NCBI GenBank assembly: GCA_964641125.1
Contig: CAZXMO010000004.1
Location: 1 to 64,000 of the forward strand
DNA: 64,000 bases
Origin: JBKHAJ01 sp964641125
GTDB taxonomy: Bacteria; Spirochaetota; Spirochaetia; SPDA01; CAZSGZ01
Direction of reading: 5' to 3'
How positions within the stretch are numbered: position 1 is the stretch's first letter; each line of letters opens with the position of its first letter. The translations under genes were made by a program, and so were the position numbers. Below the pieces are notes generated by a model. It saw only the letters and a list, made by a program, of their open reading frames with translations. It had not been told where the DNA came from and did no database searches. Shown in pieces: positions 1 to 7,955 of the stretch.

Positions 1-655
1 CCACCATCGACTCGAGGTTCGACCCGGGCTCGAGCCGATCGGCGATGACGACTGTCTTCTTGCCGGAGGTAATCGGGGGGCGGGGTACGGGCCGGCTGCC
101 TGTAGGAAGTGACGCGACGTCCCCGGCGGATGAGGGTTGAGCTGCCGGCAGGGGAATGACCGTGTTCTCCCGCATCGTTGTAAAGGCGTCGGACAAAAAG
201 TGCTCGAAATGCTTCCGCTTTTCGGGATCGAAGATGTCGTGCATACCCGCCGAATGGGACCCCGCGAACCGCATTCCCAGATCATCGCATACCTCGCGCA
301 TGTACTCGTGGGCGGTATGATCGAAGAAATGTATCGAGGTAGAGAGGGTTACCGCGTATTTCCCTCGAAAGGCGGCTTCCGCGCCGCACTCGAAGAGGAG
401 CTCGATAAACCGCTTGTATCCGGCGTGCACGAGCATGATGTAGAGGGGAAATCCCCACACCACTCCATCCGCTTTTTCGACGGAGCGGAGCACCTCCCGG
501 AAGGCCTCCTCGTCTTGCTCGAGCCGTCCGATCCTCTGGGCGACGTAGTGGGTCCGGTAGGTGTGTTCGGGAAACTTCTTCCGCATGTACTCGGTGTACT
601 GCATGGTAACACTTTCTTTCCCCTTGGGGCTTCCGCCTAAAACTACGATATTCAT
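1..655 (-). CDS. Flavodoxin-like NAD(P)H-dependent FMN reductase/iron-sulfur flavoprotein family, 3' end outside window
   Basis: The protein begins MNIVVLGGSPKGKES, the phosphate-binding start of flavodoxin-like FMN reductases, followed by GVVWGFPLYIMLVHAGYKRF, the FMN-contacting segment of the same fold. The frame stays open to the window edge, giving about 218 residues without a stop. After residue 170 it turns proline-rich and then reads KKTVVIADRLEPGSN. The ATG overlaps the stop of the upstream tetR gene (ATGA), so the two are probably translationally coupled and share a promoter. The likely role is a cytosolic flavin-dependent redox reaction; the substrate cannot be told. The family is seen directly in the motif; the function is inferred. 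Confidence 0.8.
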   Translation of the reverse strand, partial: MNIVVLGGSPKGKESVTMQYTEYMRKKFPEHTYRTHYVAQRIGRLEQDEEAFREVLRSVEKADGVVWGFPLYIMLVHAGYKRFIELLFECGAEAAFRGKYAVTLSTSIHFFDHTAHEYMREVCDDLGMRFAGSHSAGMHDIFDPEKRKHFEHFLSDAFTTMRENTVIPLPAAQPSSAGDVASLPTGSRPVPRPPITSGKKTVVIADRLEPGSNLESMV

Positions 656-1305
656 GGTTCTTCTCCTTTGTGAGTGCTCCCGATCGTGGGGATAAAAACA
701 GGTCCAAAGTGCTTAGCAACCGTTTCGGGGGCGTGTACTGATATGTGTTCCCATCCGATCAGGGTCCCTCCGGTCTCGAGAAGCCGCTTGCGGAGGAACT
801 CCTCTATATCGTACGAGTCCGGGAGGCTTTGTACGATGCTGCTGAGTCCGTGGGTGTAGATCCACATATCGGTCAAGAGCCGCCTGAGCCTTTCTTCGGG
901 AAGCCCGGAGAGATACCGGTCCCCTTTCATGCGCTGGAGGAGCTTGTTCAACGGGTATTCCATCCGTACAAAGTCGAGCTTATAGCGCCCCGACAGAAAG
1001 AGGTGCCGGAAGAGCTCGGGTTCTTCCCGGGCAAAGGTGAGGTATCCCATGCCGATGCCGAAGAAGGGTTCCGCCTCCACCGCACTGTACTCGAGAATCC
1101 GGTCTACCGCGTATTCCTTTGCCCGCTCGGCTACCGCCTTCTCGAGTTCCGCCTTCGATGCGAAGTTCCGGTAGATGGGCTGGGTGGACCCCCCCATCCG
1201 CTCGGCCACGTTGCGCGCTGTGATCCCTTGGGGACCTTCCTCTCGCAGGAGAATAAAGGCGTTCTCGAGGATCTTTTCGCGGGTAAACTCTACTTTCGGA
1301 GGCAT
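652..1305 (-). CDS. TetR/AcrR-family transcriptional regulator
   Basis: A 217-residue protein of normal TetR length. Residues 8-52 form the DNA-binding domain (REKILENAFILLREEG, then GITARNVAERMGGSTQPIYRNF, where the recognition helix is followed by the usual Y-R/H-F). The rest is the helical ligand-binding domain, which is not conserved enough to name a ligand. The ATG follows GGAGG-like bases and is the first in-frame start. The gene overlaps the flavoprotein gene downstream by four bases, which suggests it controls itself and that gene. Two adjacent palindromes lie just upstream at 1320-1346. Its last residues are encoded by a 22-base sequence that recurs at 1395-1416. Confidence 0.88.
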   Translation of the reverse strand: MPPKVEFTREKILENAFILLREEGPQGITARNVAERMGGSTQPIYRNFASKAELEKAVAERAKEYAVDRILEYSAVEAEPFFGIGMGYLTFAREEPELFRHLFLSGRYKLDFVRMEYPLNKLLQRMKGDRYLSGLPEERLRRLLTDMWIYTHGLSSIVQSLPDSYDIEEFLRKRLLETGGTLIGWEHISVHAPETVAKHFGPVFIPTIGSTHKGEEP

Positions 1306-1319
1306 AAGCAGCTCATGTA

Positions 1320-1346
1320 ATAACGAACGTTATATAACATATGTTA
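1320..1346. promoter_or_regulatory. Putative TetR operator: two adjacent palindromes
   Basis: ATAACG-AA-CGTTAT (1320-1333) is an inverted repeat with a two-base centre, and TAACATATGTTA (1335-1346) is a perfect 12-bp palindrome. Both share the half-site TAAC/GTTA and lie 15-41 bases before the tetR start, the usual place for a TetR self-operator. The pairing is seen in the sequence; binding is inferred. Confidence 0.6.
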
Positions 1347-1394
1347 CCAAACATAGCACACGATTCGCACGCAGTCAAGATACAAGCATGATTA

Positions 1395-1416
1395 AGTGCC
1401 CCCGATCGTGGGGATA
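1395..1416. repeat. Second copy of the tetR 3'-end sequence
   Basis: Twenty-two bases match 673-694, the codons for the TetR C-terminus, with one mismatch. On the minus strand this copy reads I-P-T-I-G-G-T-stop, against I-P-T-I-G-S-T-H in the intact gene. It lies between the stop of the membrane-protein gene and the tetR promoter. It may be the last trace of a duplicated or replaced tetR-like gene. Confidence 0.5.
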
Positions 1417-1424
1417 GACGATTT

Positions 1425-2270
1425 TTACTTTCTGAGACGCCTGATGAGCCCTCGGGGGCGGTAGAGTACGGCCCCGGCGATAGCCGCGAAGAGGGGTATC
1501 TGGCCGGTGAATCCGGTAAGGCCGGACTGATATATAAGGAGCACCCCGAGGACGAGACTGCCGATCCGGGCCGCCCCGAGGCGTGACCGGCTCAAGGGGT
1601 GCGATCCGTCGTCGCTTCGAGCGGATAAGGTGGACTCGGTAAATATCAAAAAGACGCCGCCGATGATAAGCGAGAGGATTAGAAACCCCGTCGCTCTGTT
1701 CAAGGCGAAGGTTCCCGCGGTGTCGAACAAAAAAAGGGTAATGACCGCCGTTCCCGCCGCTGACATACCCGCGAACAGGAAGCTCATCCTGTTCCGGGGC
1801 GCGAGTAACGCGTCGAAAATAAAAAAGAGGACCGCCGCACACCCGTAGAGCCAGGAGTATCGGTAGGAAAGCCACAGGGCCAAGGCGGTAACGATAGCGG
1901 CTTCCACCGCGCCCGGTTTAGGACCGGCCGTCCTCACTACGATGCGGAGGGCGACCAGGAGCCAGAATCCGCCCAGAATAGTGGGTAATCCGAATACAAT
2001 TATCCCCGGGACAGCCAAAACGGCCGCTGCAATGGCGGATATATCGTGTTCCGGGTCGATTTCCCGGCCGAGGGCCCAGGCGAGGAAGATGCCCGCCGCG
2101 AATCTGAAACCCCATACGAAGGAATCCCATACGGGCTGCCGGAGAGCCAGTTGGACCGTAATTCCTCCGATGAAGGCGGCCCCCATCGCGGCAGTTATGA
2201 TGATATTGGTTGCCCGGGAAAAATCCATCGGCCGTCCTAAAGCGGTACGCCTGTTCCATTTCGCGCTCAT
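1425..2270 (-). CDS. Polytopic membrane protein of unknown function
   Basis: About 280 residues with roughly eight hydrophobic segments (for example NIIITAAMGAAFIGGITVQL, IAAAVLAVPGIIVFGLPTIL and GAARIGSLVLGVLLIYQSGL), ending RGLIRRLRK with positive charges, so it is an inner-membrane protein. I do not recognise the family. Two starts are possible: ATG at 2270, inside the first unit of the 14-bp tandem repeat and without a visible ribosome site, or ATG at 2228 (MDFSRATNII) with AGGA six bases upstream. The second may be the true one. The scaffold gap at 2280-2379 lies directly upstream, and the same 55 bases are present on both sides of it, so the upstream region is not fully reliable. Confidence 0.6.
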   Translation of the reverse strand: MSAKWNRRTALGRPMDFSRATNIIITAAMGAAFIGGITVQLALRQPVWDSFVWGFRFAAGIFLAWALGREIDPEHDISAIAAAVLAVPGIIVFGLPTILGGFWLLVALRIVVRTAGPKPGAVEAAIVTALALWLSYRYSWLYGCAAVLFFIFDALLAPRNRMSFLFAGMSAAGTAVITLFLFDTAGTFALNRATGFLILSLIIGGVFLIFTESTLSARSDDGSHPLSRSRLGAARIGSLVLGVLLIYQSGLTGFTGQIPLFAAIAGAVLYRPRGLIRRLRK

Positions 2271-2279
2271 ATGTATAGA

Positions 2280-2379
2280 NNNNNNNNNNNNNNNNNNNNN
2301 NNNNNNNNNNNNNNNNNNNNNNNNNNNNNNNNNNNNNNNNNNNNNNNNNNNNNNNNNNNNNNNNNNNNNNNNNNNNNNN
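2280..2379. other. Assembly gap (100 N) with duplicated 55-base flanks
   Basis: The 55 bases at 2225-2279 are identical to 2380-2434. The N run has the conventional fixed length of 100. The flanks therefore look like one locus reported twice at the ends of two contigs, not a biological duplication. Confidence 0.9.
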
Positions 2380-2420
2380 CCATCGGCCGTCCTAAAGCGG
2401 TACGCCTGTTCCATTTCGCG

Positions 2421-2462
2421 CTCATATGTATAGACTCATATGTATAGACTCATATGTATAGA
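2421..2462. repeat. 14-bp tandem repeat, three exact copies, at the start of the membrane-protein gene
   Basis: CTCATATGTATAGA occurs three times head to tail. On the minus strand each unit contains TATACAT and ATGAG, so every copy offers a -10-like hexamer and a possible start codon. The unit is not a multiple of three, so a change in copy number would alter spacing or frame. The scaffold gap sits after one copy of the unit on its left side, so the true copy number is uncertain. Confidence 0.85.
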
Positions 2463-2687
2463 ATAGTAAAAAGGCGGCGGGAAGGAAAGCACGAAATTAC
2501 GGTGTAAACGGCGCCCTGCGGTCGTGCCCGGGTTTCGGAGTTTGGAGCCCGCAACGATTTTTAATAGGACGGGTGAACAGGGACGGGAGGACTAGGGACG
2601 GCACTCCTCGAAGAACGAGATTTTATCGATAACGGAAATCCTGCTTGCATAACCGGTTCGAATCGATATACTTTGTCATTAAGAATT
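2463..2687. other. Intergenic region between divergent membrane-protein gene and chemosensory operon
   Basis: No gene is supported here. Apart from the promoter at 2645-2672, I see no strong hairpin, RNA gene or long repeat. Together with the repeat and the gap, it forms the only gene-free stretch of more than 300 bases in the window. Confidence 0.6.
2645..2672 (+). promoter_or_regulatory. Sigma-70-type promoter for the chemosensory operon
   Basis: TTGCAT (2645-2650) and TATACT (2667-2672) are separated by 16 bases and lie just before the MCP-like gene. Transcription from it would start about 9 bases before the ATG at 2688, giving a nearly leaderless message. Confidence 0.5.
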
Positions 2688-3959
2688 ATGAAAATACAAA
2701 TTCTAACCAGCCTGGCCCTTATATCCGGTATTTCTTTATTCTTCGTCCCCGCCCTTCCCTTCAAGATCGTCAACGCCGTCCTTATCGCAGGATGCGTGAT
2801 ACTGGCATTTCTCGAGCGGCCGAAGGAGAATACGGAGACCCAAGACGTCGAGTCTATCGGTGTTACCCTCTACGATTCCGAGGAGCTCAAGTCGAGACTC
2901 GAAGGTGCGGAGGCGGCGAAGGACCGGTTCGAAAAAAAGAGCCGGGAGCGGGAAAGCCGCATGCGCCGGGTCCGTACGGTTCTGACCGAGTTCTCCGAGG
3001 CAATACCCTATCTCAAGAATATGGCGGATGTCGTCATCACGGAATCGGAAAAATCTACGGTTTCGGTAACCGACAGCATCTTTTCCATAGGAAATACCAG
3101 CAAGGAGGTGGGAACCAGCATCCAAGAGCTGCTCGAGGGGATGTTTTCGGGCGAAAAGAGTCTCAAAACGCTCACCGACCGGCTTACCGAGGATATTCGG
3201 AAGATCGAAGAGCTTATCGTCGATTTCCGCAGCGTCGGTAAGGGGTTCAGCCGGGATATGGAAGGAATAGAGGCCTCGGTCAAACAGATTGACGATTTTA
3301 CCGAGGACATAACCGATCTCGCCGATCAGACGAATATCCTCGCCATCAACGCTTCCATCGAGGCCGCTCGGGTGGGAGAGCAGGGAAAGGGATTCGCCGT
3401 TGTGGCGGGGGAGGTACAGCGTCTTGCCGCGCGTTCGAAGGACCTTGCAGAGAATATCACCAATTTGATAAAATCGATTGTGACCACGGTAGGGGAATCC
3501 CGTCGGGTGCAGACTGAGAAGGTCCAAAGCGCCATTGAATCGATTGCCGAGTACCAGAAATTTTCCCAAAAAATGAGCGAGGTTCTCTCCTCGCAGGTGG
3601 AGAATGTCGGACGCGGGGTGGAACAGACCAAAAGCCTTTCGGAAGGGGTGACGAAAAACCTCAATGATGTCATCACCTCGCTTCAGTTTCAGGATATAAC
3701 CCGGCAGGTACTCGAGCATATGATCGAGATCCTCAGAGATATCGATTCCGAAGCCGAAGAGGAGCTCGGCGGGGAAGACCCCCTTCCCCCCGCTCAGGTG
3801 AAAGAGACGGTGGAATCCTTCAAAGAGAAAGCCGTCAAGCACTTTACCGTTCGGGAAGAGTGGGTTGCTTTCGGTTTGACCGTGGACGAGAACTTTCCCT
3901 CGGAGGAGGATGAAAAGGAAGGAGATGGAACTCTCGAAGGAGACGTTACACTTTTCTAG
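2688..3959 (+). CDS. Methyl-accepting chemotaxis-like signalling protein without an extracytoplasmic sensor domain
   Basis: A protein of 423 residues. Two hydrophobic segments at about 6-22 and 27-43 have almost nothing between them, so there is no periplasmic sensor domain, and no HAMP domain is evident. After a charged coiled-coil region comes the MCP signalling tip at about 210-260 (TNILAINASIEAARVGEQGK, then GFAVVAGEVQRLA), which contacts CheA and CheW. The C-terminal part is acidic. It presumably passes a cytoplasmic or membrane signal to the CheA encoded two genes downstream. ATG 2688 is preferred over an in-frame TTG at 2673. The order MCP-cheY-cheA with short spacing marks an operon. 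CheR and CheB are not encoded nearby. Confidence 0.85.
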   Translation: MKIQILTSLALISGISLFFVPALPFKIVNAVLIAGCVILAFLERPKENTETQDVESIGVTLYDSEELKSRLEGAEAAKDRFEKKSRERESRMRRVRTVLTEFSEAIPYLKNMADVVITESEKSTVSVTDSIFSIGNTSKEVGTSIQELLEGMFSGEKSLKTLTDRLTEDIRKIEELIVDFRSVGKGFSRDMEGIEASVKQIDDFTEDITDLADQTNILAINASIEAARVGEQGKGFAVVAGEVQRLAARSKDLAENITNLIKSIVTTVGESRRVQTEKVQSAIESIAEYQKFSQKMSEVLSSQVENVGRGVEQTKSLSEGVTKNLNDVITSLQFQDITRQVLEHMIEILRDIDSEAEEELGGEDPLPPAQVKETVESFKEKAVKHFTVREEWVAFGLTVDENFPSEEDEKEGDGTLEGDVTLF

Positions 3960-3981
3960 AATTGCATAGGGAGAATAGTAG

Positions 3982-4347
3982 ATGGGAAAAACAGTAATGT
4001 GCGTCGACGACAGCTCTACCATCCGAATGCTGGTAAAAAAGGCACTGGAGCCGGAGGGCTGTGAGATTGTGGAAGCCGAGAACGGCGAAGAAGGGCTCAA
4101 GAAGGCGGCGGAAAAGCCGGTGGATCTCTTCATCGTCGATGTCAATATGCCGGTCATGGACGGATTCGACTTCGTCAAGGGAATCAAGGCGAGGCCCGGC
4201 GACGCGGAGAAACCGGTAGTCTTTTTAACTACCGAAAGCAGCGCCCAGAAGAAGCAGGTGGGGAAAGAGCTCGGAGTCAACGGGTGGATAGTCAAGCCTT
4301 TTGATCCCCCCTCTTTGGTCAAGATCGTCAACATGCTCACGGGATAG
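3982..4347 (+). CDS. CheY-like single-domain response regulator
   Basis: One receiver domain of 121 residues. All active-site residues are visible: the acidic pair Asp9-Asp10 (MCVDDSSTIR), phospho-acceptor Asp53 in FIVDVNMPVMDG, Thr83/Thr84 in FLTTES and Lys105 in IVKPFDPP. There is no output domain, so it acts by protein contact, as CheY does. It lies between the MCP-like gene and the cheA gene with five bases to the latter, so it is probably the cognate phosphate receiver of that kinase. Whether it binds the flagellar switch is not shown. Confidence 0.92.
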   Translation: MGKTVMCVDDSSTIRMLVKKALEPEGCEIVEAENGEEGLKKAAEKPVDLFIVDVNMPVMDGFDFVKGIKARPGDAEKPVVFLTTESSAQKKQVGKELGVNGWIVKPFDPPSLVKIVNMLTG

Positions 4348-4352
4348 ATGAT

Positions 4353-6872
4353 ATGAGTTGGCCGGACGCCGCCGCGGAGCTCATCAGGGGATGCTATTCC
4401 TTCATTCCGGGAGACTTAGTCGGGGCTATGGAGCTGAAAGAGCTCACGGAAGAACTCCTTTCTCGACAGGACCTGACCGGGGAACAGAGAAGCGTCGTGG
4501 AGAGGGGCGATACCCTCTTCGAAGAGGGTATGAAAAACGGCTTTTCCGGCGGATTCGAAAGCGACCTCGAGCAATTGAAGACCCGGCTGCCCGGACTTTT
4601 CCCGGAGGAGGCCGACCAATCCGAGAAACAGCGGGAGGAGGAAAAACAATCGGGCCACGATATCGAGGTCCTCGATTCCTTTATTCAAGAATCCCAGGAC
4701 CACCTCGAGAACATGGAGGAGCAGATCCTCGGGCTCGAAGACAATCCCGATCCGGTGGCGGTCAATTCTATTTTTCGCTCGATGCACACCATAAAGGGTG
4801 TCGCCTCCTTCATCGGACTTACCAAGATCAAGAACCTAAGCCATTCTCTGGAGTCTGTCCTCGATAAGCTCAGATCGGAGGAACTTACCATTTCGACCGA
4901 TCTTATCGATGTTCTCTTAGCGGGGGTCGATCTCTTGACCCGGATGATCGGCGAGCTTATCGAAAAGGAAAACGAACTGAAGAAGCCGGGGGAGCGGTAT
5001 ATATCTCTCGACTCGGACCAGGACATCCGGGCGGTTCTCACCGCTCTAGAAAGTATCCTCGAGAAATCGGAAGAATCCCTCGAGGAGACGGGAGACGAGA
5101 TCGTAACCCCCGAGATGATAGCCGGATTCAAGCGCGAATCGACTGAACTCATCGAATCGGTGCAGGAGCTTTTCGAGCTCTACCGGAAAGATACCTCCGA
5201 TACCGAACCCCTTTCCCGCGCCTTCCGGAGCCTCCATACCGTCAAGGGAAACGCAGGCTTTCTCCGATTCGGATCGATCGAGCAGGTCTGCGCGAATCTG
5301 CAGCAGGTTATCGATAGGCTTCAACAGGACGATCAAGACTACGACGAACGGATAGCGGCGGTCATTGACGACAGCCTCAAGGCCCTGAAGGGGGCCGTCC
5401 TCGAGGCGGGACCGGAGTCCGAAGGAGCGGCGGAGACCTTCGATTCGCCGGAGCCGGATATTTCTGAACCCGCTGAGGGCCCCGACGCCGAGGGGGAAGG
5501 GATAGGACTCAAGCCCCTGGGCGAGGCCCTCGTGGAAATGGGGGAGGCGTCGAGCTCGGCTGTCGACAAGGCCCTCGACCGGCAGCAGCGGAAGCTGGGG
5601 GAGATTTTGGTCGAATCGGGGTACCTGGAGGAGGAACAGGTTTCCCGGGCATTGGAAGAGCAGCAGAAACGGCAGGGTCAGCCTGCCGAGGAAAAGGAAA
5701 AAACCCAGCGTCGGGACATTCGGGTCGATACCGATAAACTCGACAAGCTCTTCGACCTCATGGGTGAGCTCATCACCGCGCAAGCCATGGTCATCGATAA
5801 TCCGGATCTCGAGCAGTATAACCTCGAACGCTTCCAAGCGGCGGCCGGATATCTCTCCAAGGTAACCCGGGAGATGCAGGAGGTGACTATGCTGGTCCGG
5901 ATGGTACCCCTGGAGGGGCTGTTCAACAAGATGCGCCGTCTGGTTCGGGACCTTTCGAGGAGCTACGATAAGAAGGTCAATCTGGACCTGAGCGGCCAGG
6001 ACACCGAGATGGATCGGAACATCATGGATGATATCTCCGAGCCCTTGGTCAACGTTATCGAGAATGCCGTCCGTCATGGAATCGAGATCCCGAAGGTACG
6101 GGAGGAGGTGGGGAAACAAACCACCGGGATTATCACTCTCGATGCCCGGTACGAGGGGAACGAGATTTGGATATCCGTCAAGGATGACGGACGAGGCCTC
6201 GACCGAGAGGTAATCCTCGAGAAAGCCCGGTCCCTCGGCTTGGTTTCGGAAGCAGATGCCGATAAACTGAGCGATACTCGGGTATGGGCCCTTATCATGC
6301 AGCCCGGCTTTTCCGCCGCGGTGGGTGCTACCGGAGCGGGAAGAGGCGAGGGCTTGGACAAGGTCAAGCGGGCTATCGAACAACTCAAGGGACGGGTCGA
6401 CATCTTCAGCCAAAAGGGGAAGGGGACCGAAATACTCCTCCGCATCCCCCAGACTCAAGCTTTAATAGACGGAATCATCTTCAAGGTAGCCGACAAGCTC
6501 TACTCGATGCCCATCAGCGACGTCCTAACCTTCCATAAAGCCGAGGCCGAGCAGGTAACCGTTACTAAGCGGGGCCGGGAGGTCCTAAACCTCCGGGGCG
6601 AGCTGATTCCAATCCTCAAGCTCTACGAGATGCACCGGATCGCGACGGAGAAGCGGACGGTGGATGAGGGGATTGTGATGATCATCCTCGCCGACAACAA
6701 GAAGGCCGCCCTCCTGGTAGACGAAATACTCGATTACAAGCAGCTCGTCGTAAAACCCCTCCCCGAATCCATGGGAATTATGCGGGGTGTATCGGGTTGC
6801 AGCATTATGGGAGACGGCAACGTGAGTCTAATAATCGATACCCCTTCTCTGGTAAACTCCGTAATCGAGTAG
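4353..6872 (+). CDS. CheA-type histidine kinase with two Hpt domains and an inserted MshEN-like segment
   Basis: An 839-residue kinase. Order: an N-terminal helical region (1-95) I do not recognise; Hpt domain 1 around His145 (FRSMHTIKGVASF); Hpt domain 2 around His295 (FRSLHTVKGNAGF); an acidic linker; residues 387-442 with two repeats like the N-terminal domain of MshE/type II secretion ATPases (LGEALVEMG, LGEILVESGYLEEEQVSRAL); the CheA dimerisation domain; the ATPase domain with an N-box ending ENAVRHGIE and glycine boxes DDGRGLD and GAGRGEGLD; and a C-terminal CheW-like domain. It would phosphorylate itself and the CheY encoded just upstream. Two phosphorylatable histidines and the inserted repeats set it apart from the usual chemotaxis CheA. 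Confidence 0.88.
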   Translation: MSWPDAAAELIRGCYSFIPGDLVGAMELKELTEELLSRQDLTGEQRSVVERGDTLFEEGMKNGFSGGFESDLEQLKTRLPGLFPEEADQSEKQREEEKQSGHDIEVLDSFIQESQDHLENMEEQILGLEDNPDPVAVNSIFRSMHTIKGVASFIGLTKIKNLSHSLESVLDKLRSEELTISTDLIDVLLAGVDLLTRMIGELIEKENELKKPGERYISLDSDQDIRAVLTALESILEKSEESLEETGDEIVTPEMIAGFKRESTELIESVQELFELYRKDTSDTEPLSRAFRSLHTVKGNAGFLRFGSIEQVCANLQQVIDRLQQDDQDYDERIAAVIDDSLKALKGAVLEAGPESEGAAETFDSPEPDISEPAEGPDAEGEGIGLKPLGEALVEMGEASSSAVDKALDRQQRKLGEILVESGYLEEEQVSRALEEQQKRQGQPAEEKEKTQRRDIRVDTDKLDKLFDLMGELITAQAMVIDNPDLEQYNLERFQAAAGYLSKVTREMQEVTMLVRMVPLEGLFNKMRRLVRDLSRSYDKKVNLDLSGQDTEMDRNIMDDISEPLVNVIENAVRHGIEIPKVREEVGKQTTGIITLDARYEGNEIWISVKDDGRGLDREVILEKARSLGLVSEADADKLSDTRVWALIMQPGFSAAVGATGAGRGEGLDKVKRAIEQLKGRVDIFSQKGKGTEILLRIPQTQALIDGIIFKVADKLYSMPISDVLTFHKAEAEQVTVTKRGREVLNLRGELIPILKLYEMHRIATEKRTVDEGIVMIILADNKKAALLVDEILDYKQLVVKPLPESMGIMRGVSGCSIMGDGNVSLIIDTPSLVNSVIE

Positions 6873-6881
6873 GCCCCGGAG

Positions 6882-7955
6882 ATGATCGGATTCAACTCGG
6901 AGCTGAAAGAAGCAACTGTTCGGCAGAATCTGAAAGACCTGTATGTTAACTCGCCCCGCTACCGGATGGGCGAGGCGGACAAGCTGGTCATCTTCAGCGA
7001 TCTCCATTTAGGCGACGGGGGCAAGCAGGACGATTTTCTGTGGAACTCGGGAGTGTTTACCCATGTCCTGGAGCACTACTATCAGGAGAACGGCTATACT
7101 CTCTTCTTAAACGGCGACATCGAGGAGCTGCAGCGATTTTGTATAGACAGGATCAAGGAGAGATGGGGCCACATATACCAGATCTTCGCCGAGCTGCACA
7201 AAGATGGCCGTTTGATCAAGATCGTGGGAAATCACGATATCAAGCTCAAGGTACTCGAGGAGGATTGGACCTCTCTGTACGACTCGATGCGCGTGGAGCA
7301 TCCCGCGGGAACGATATTTGTCTTCCACGGGCATCAGGCATCGATGTTCTTCTACAAGTACAATAATATATCAGGGTTCTTCCTCAAGTACTTCGCCAAG
7401 CCTCTCCGTATACGCAACTACTCGGTTGCCCACGACAGCAACAAGCAGTTCAAGATCGAGAGCCGGGTCTACGATTTCGCCGCCGCCGAGAAGATCGTAA
7501 GCATTATCGGGCATACCCACCGTCCCCTGTTCGAATCCCTCTCCAAGGCCGATTCGATCCGTTACAGGATCGAAGAGCTTTTGAGAAAGCATCCCGGCAA
7601 GAACGGGGCGGAACGAAAAGAGATCGAAGAGGAAATCCTCGAGAACAAACGGGAGCTCAAACAGATCTACGCGGAGGACCGAAGCCTCGATATCCGCAGC
7701 AGCATCTACAATTCCGACATTGTGGTGCCGAGTCTGTTTAACTCCGGCTGCGTCATCGGTAAACGCGGCATAACCTCCATCGAGATCGACGGAAGCTCGA
7801 TTCGGCTGGTGCACTGGTTCGAGGAGGGGCGCACGGATCACTATTCGACCCATGAAGACGGAGTCGAGCGGCTCGATCGGACCTCCATCTACCGGAAAAT
7901 CATCAAGCAGGACAAGCTCGCGTACATTTTTACCCGGATCAACCTGCTTACTTAA
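6882..7955 (+). CDS. Calcineurin-like metallophosphoesterase
   Basis: A 357-residue cytosolic protein with every metal-binding motif of the family: FSDLHLGD (D-x-H), NGDIEE (GD), VGNHD (GNHD), FHGH and IGHTH. These bind a two-metal centre that hydrolyses phosphate esters. A charged, probably helical insert (KNGAERKEIEEEILENKREL) follows the last motif. It starts ten bases after the cheA stop and belongs to the same operon. A link to cyclic-nucleotide or other phosphosignal turnover is possible but only inferred from position. It ends tail to tail with the ABC ATPase gene, overlapping it by four bases. Confidence 0.82.
   Translation: MIGFNSELKEATVRQNLKDLYVNSPRYRMGEADKLVIFSDLHLGDGGKQDDFLWNSGVFTHVLEHYYQENGYTLFLNGDIEELQRFCIDRIKERWGHIYQIFAELHKDGRLIKIVGNHDIKLKVLEEDWTSLYDSMRVEHPAGTIFVFHGHQASMFFYKYNNISGFFLKYFAKPLRIRNYSVAHDSNKQFKIESRVYDFAAAEKIVSIIGHTHRPLFESLSKADSIRYRIEELLRKHPGKNGAERKEIEEEILENKRELKQIYAEDRSLDIRSSIYNSDIVVPSLFNSGCVIGKRGITSIEIDGSSIRLVHWFEEGRTDHYSTHEDGVERLDRTSIYRKIIKQDKLAYIFTRINLLT

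Noticed and set aside
1425..2414. The membrane-protein gene read as one frame through the first N run
   Set aside because: The part upstream of the gap is the duplicated 55-base flank read in another frame, so this longer protein is an artefact.
2640..2672. GGTTCGAATC resembling the T-loop of a tRNA
   Set aside because: The bases on each side do not form a T-stem, and no acceptor, D or anticodon arms are found; the stretch fits the promoter.
2736..4340. A long open frame on the minus strand opposite the MCP-like and cheY genes
   Set aside because: Its product is rich in Leu, Phe and His with no motif, while the plus-strand frames carry clear MCP and CheY signatures. It arises from the codon bias of a G+C-rich genome.
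5046..6458. A second long minus-strand frame opposite cheA
   Set aside because: Same reason: no start signal, no motif, and a fully supported gene on the other strand.
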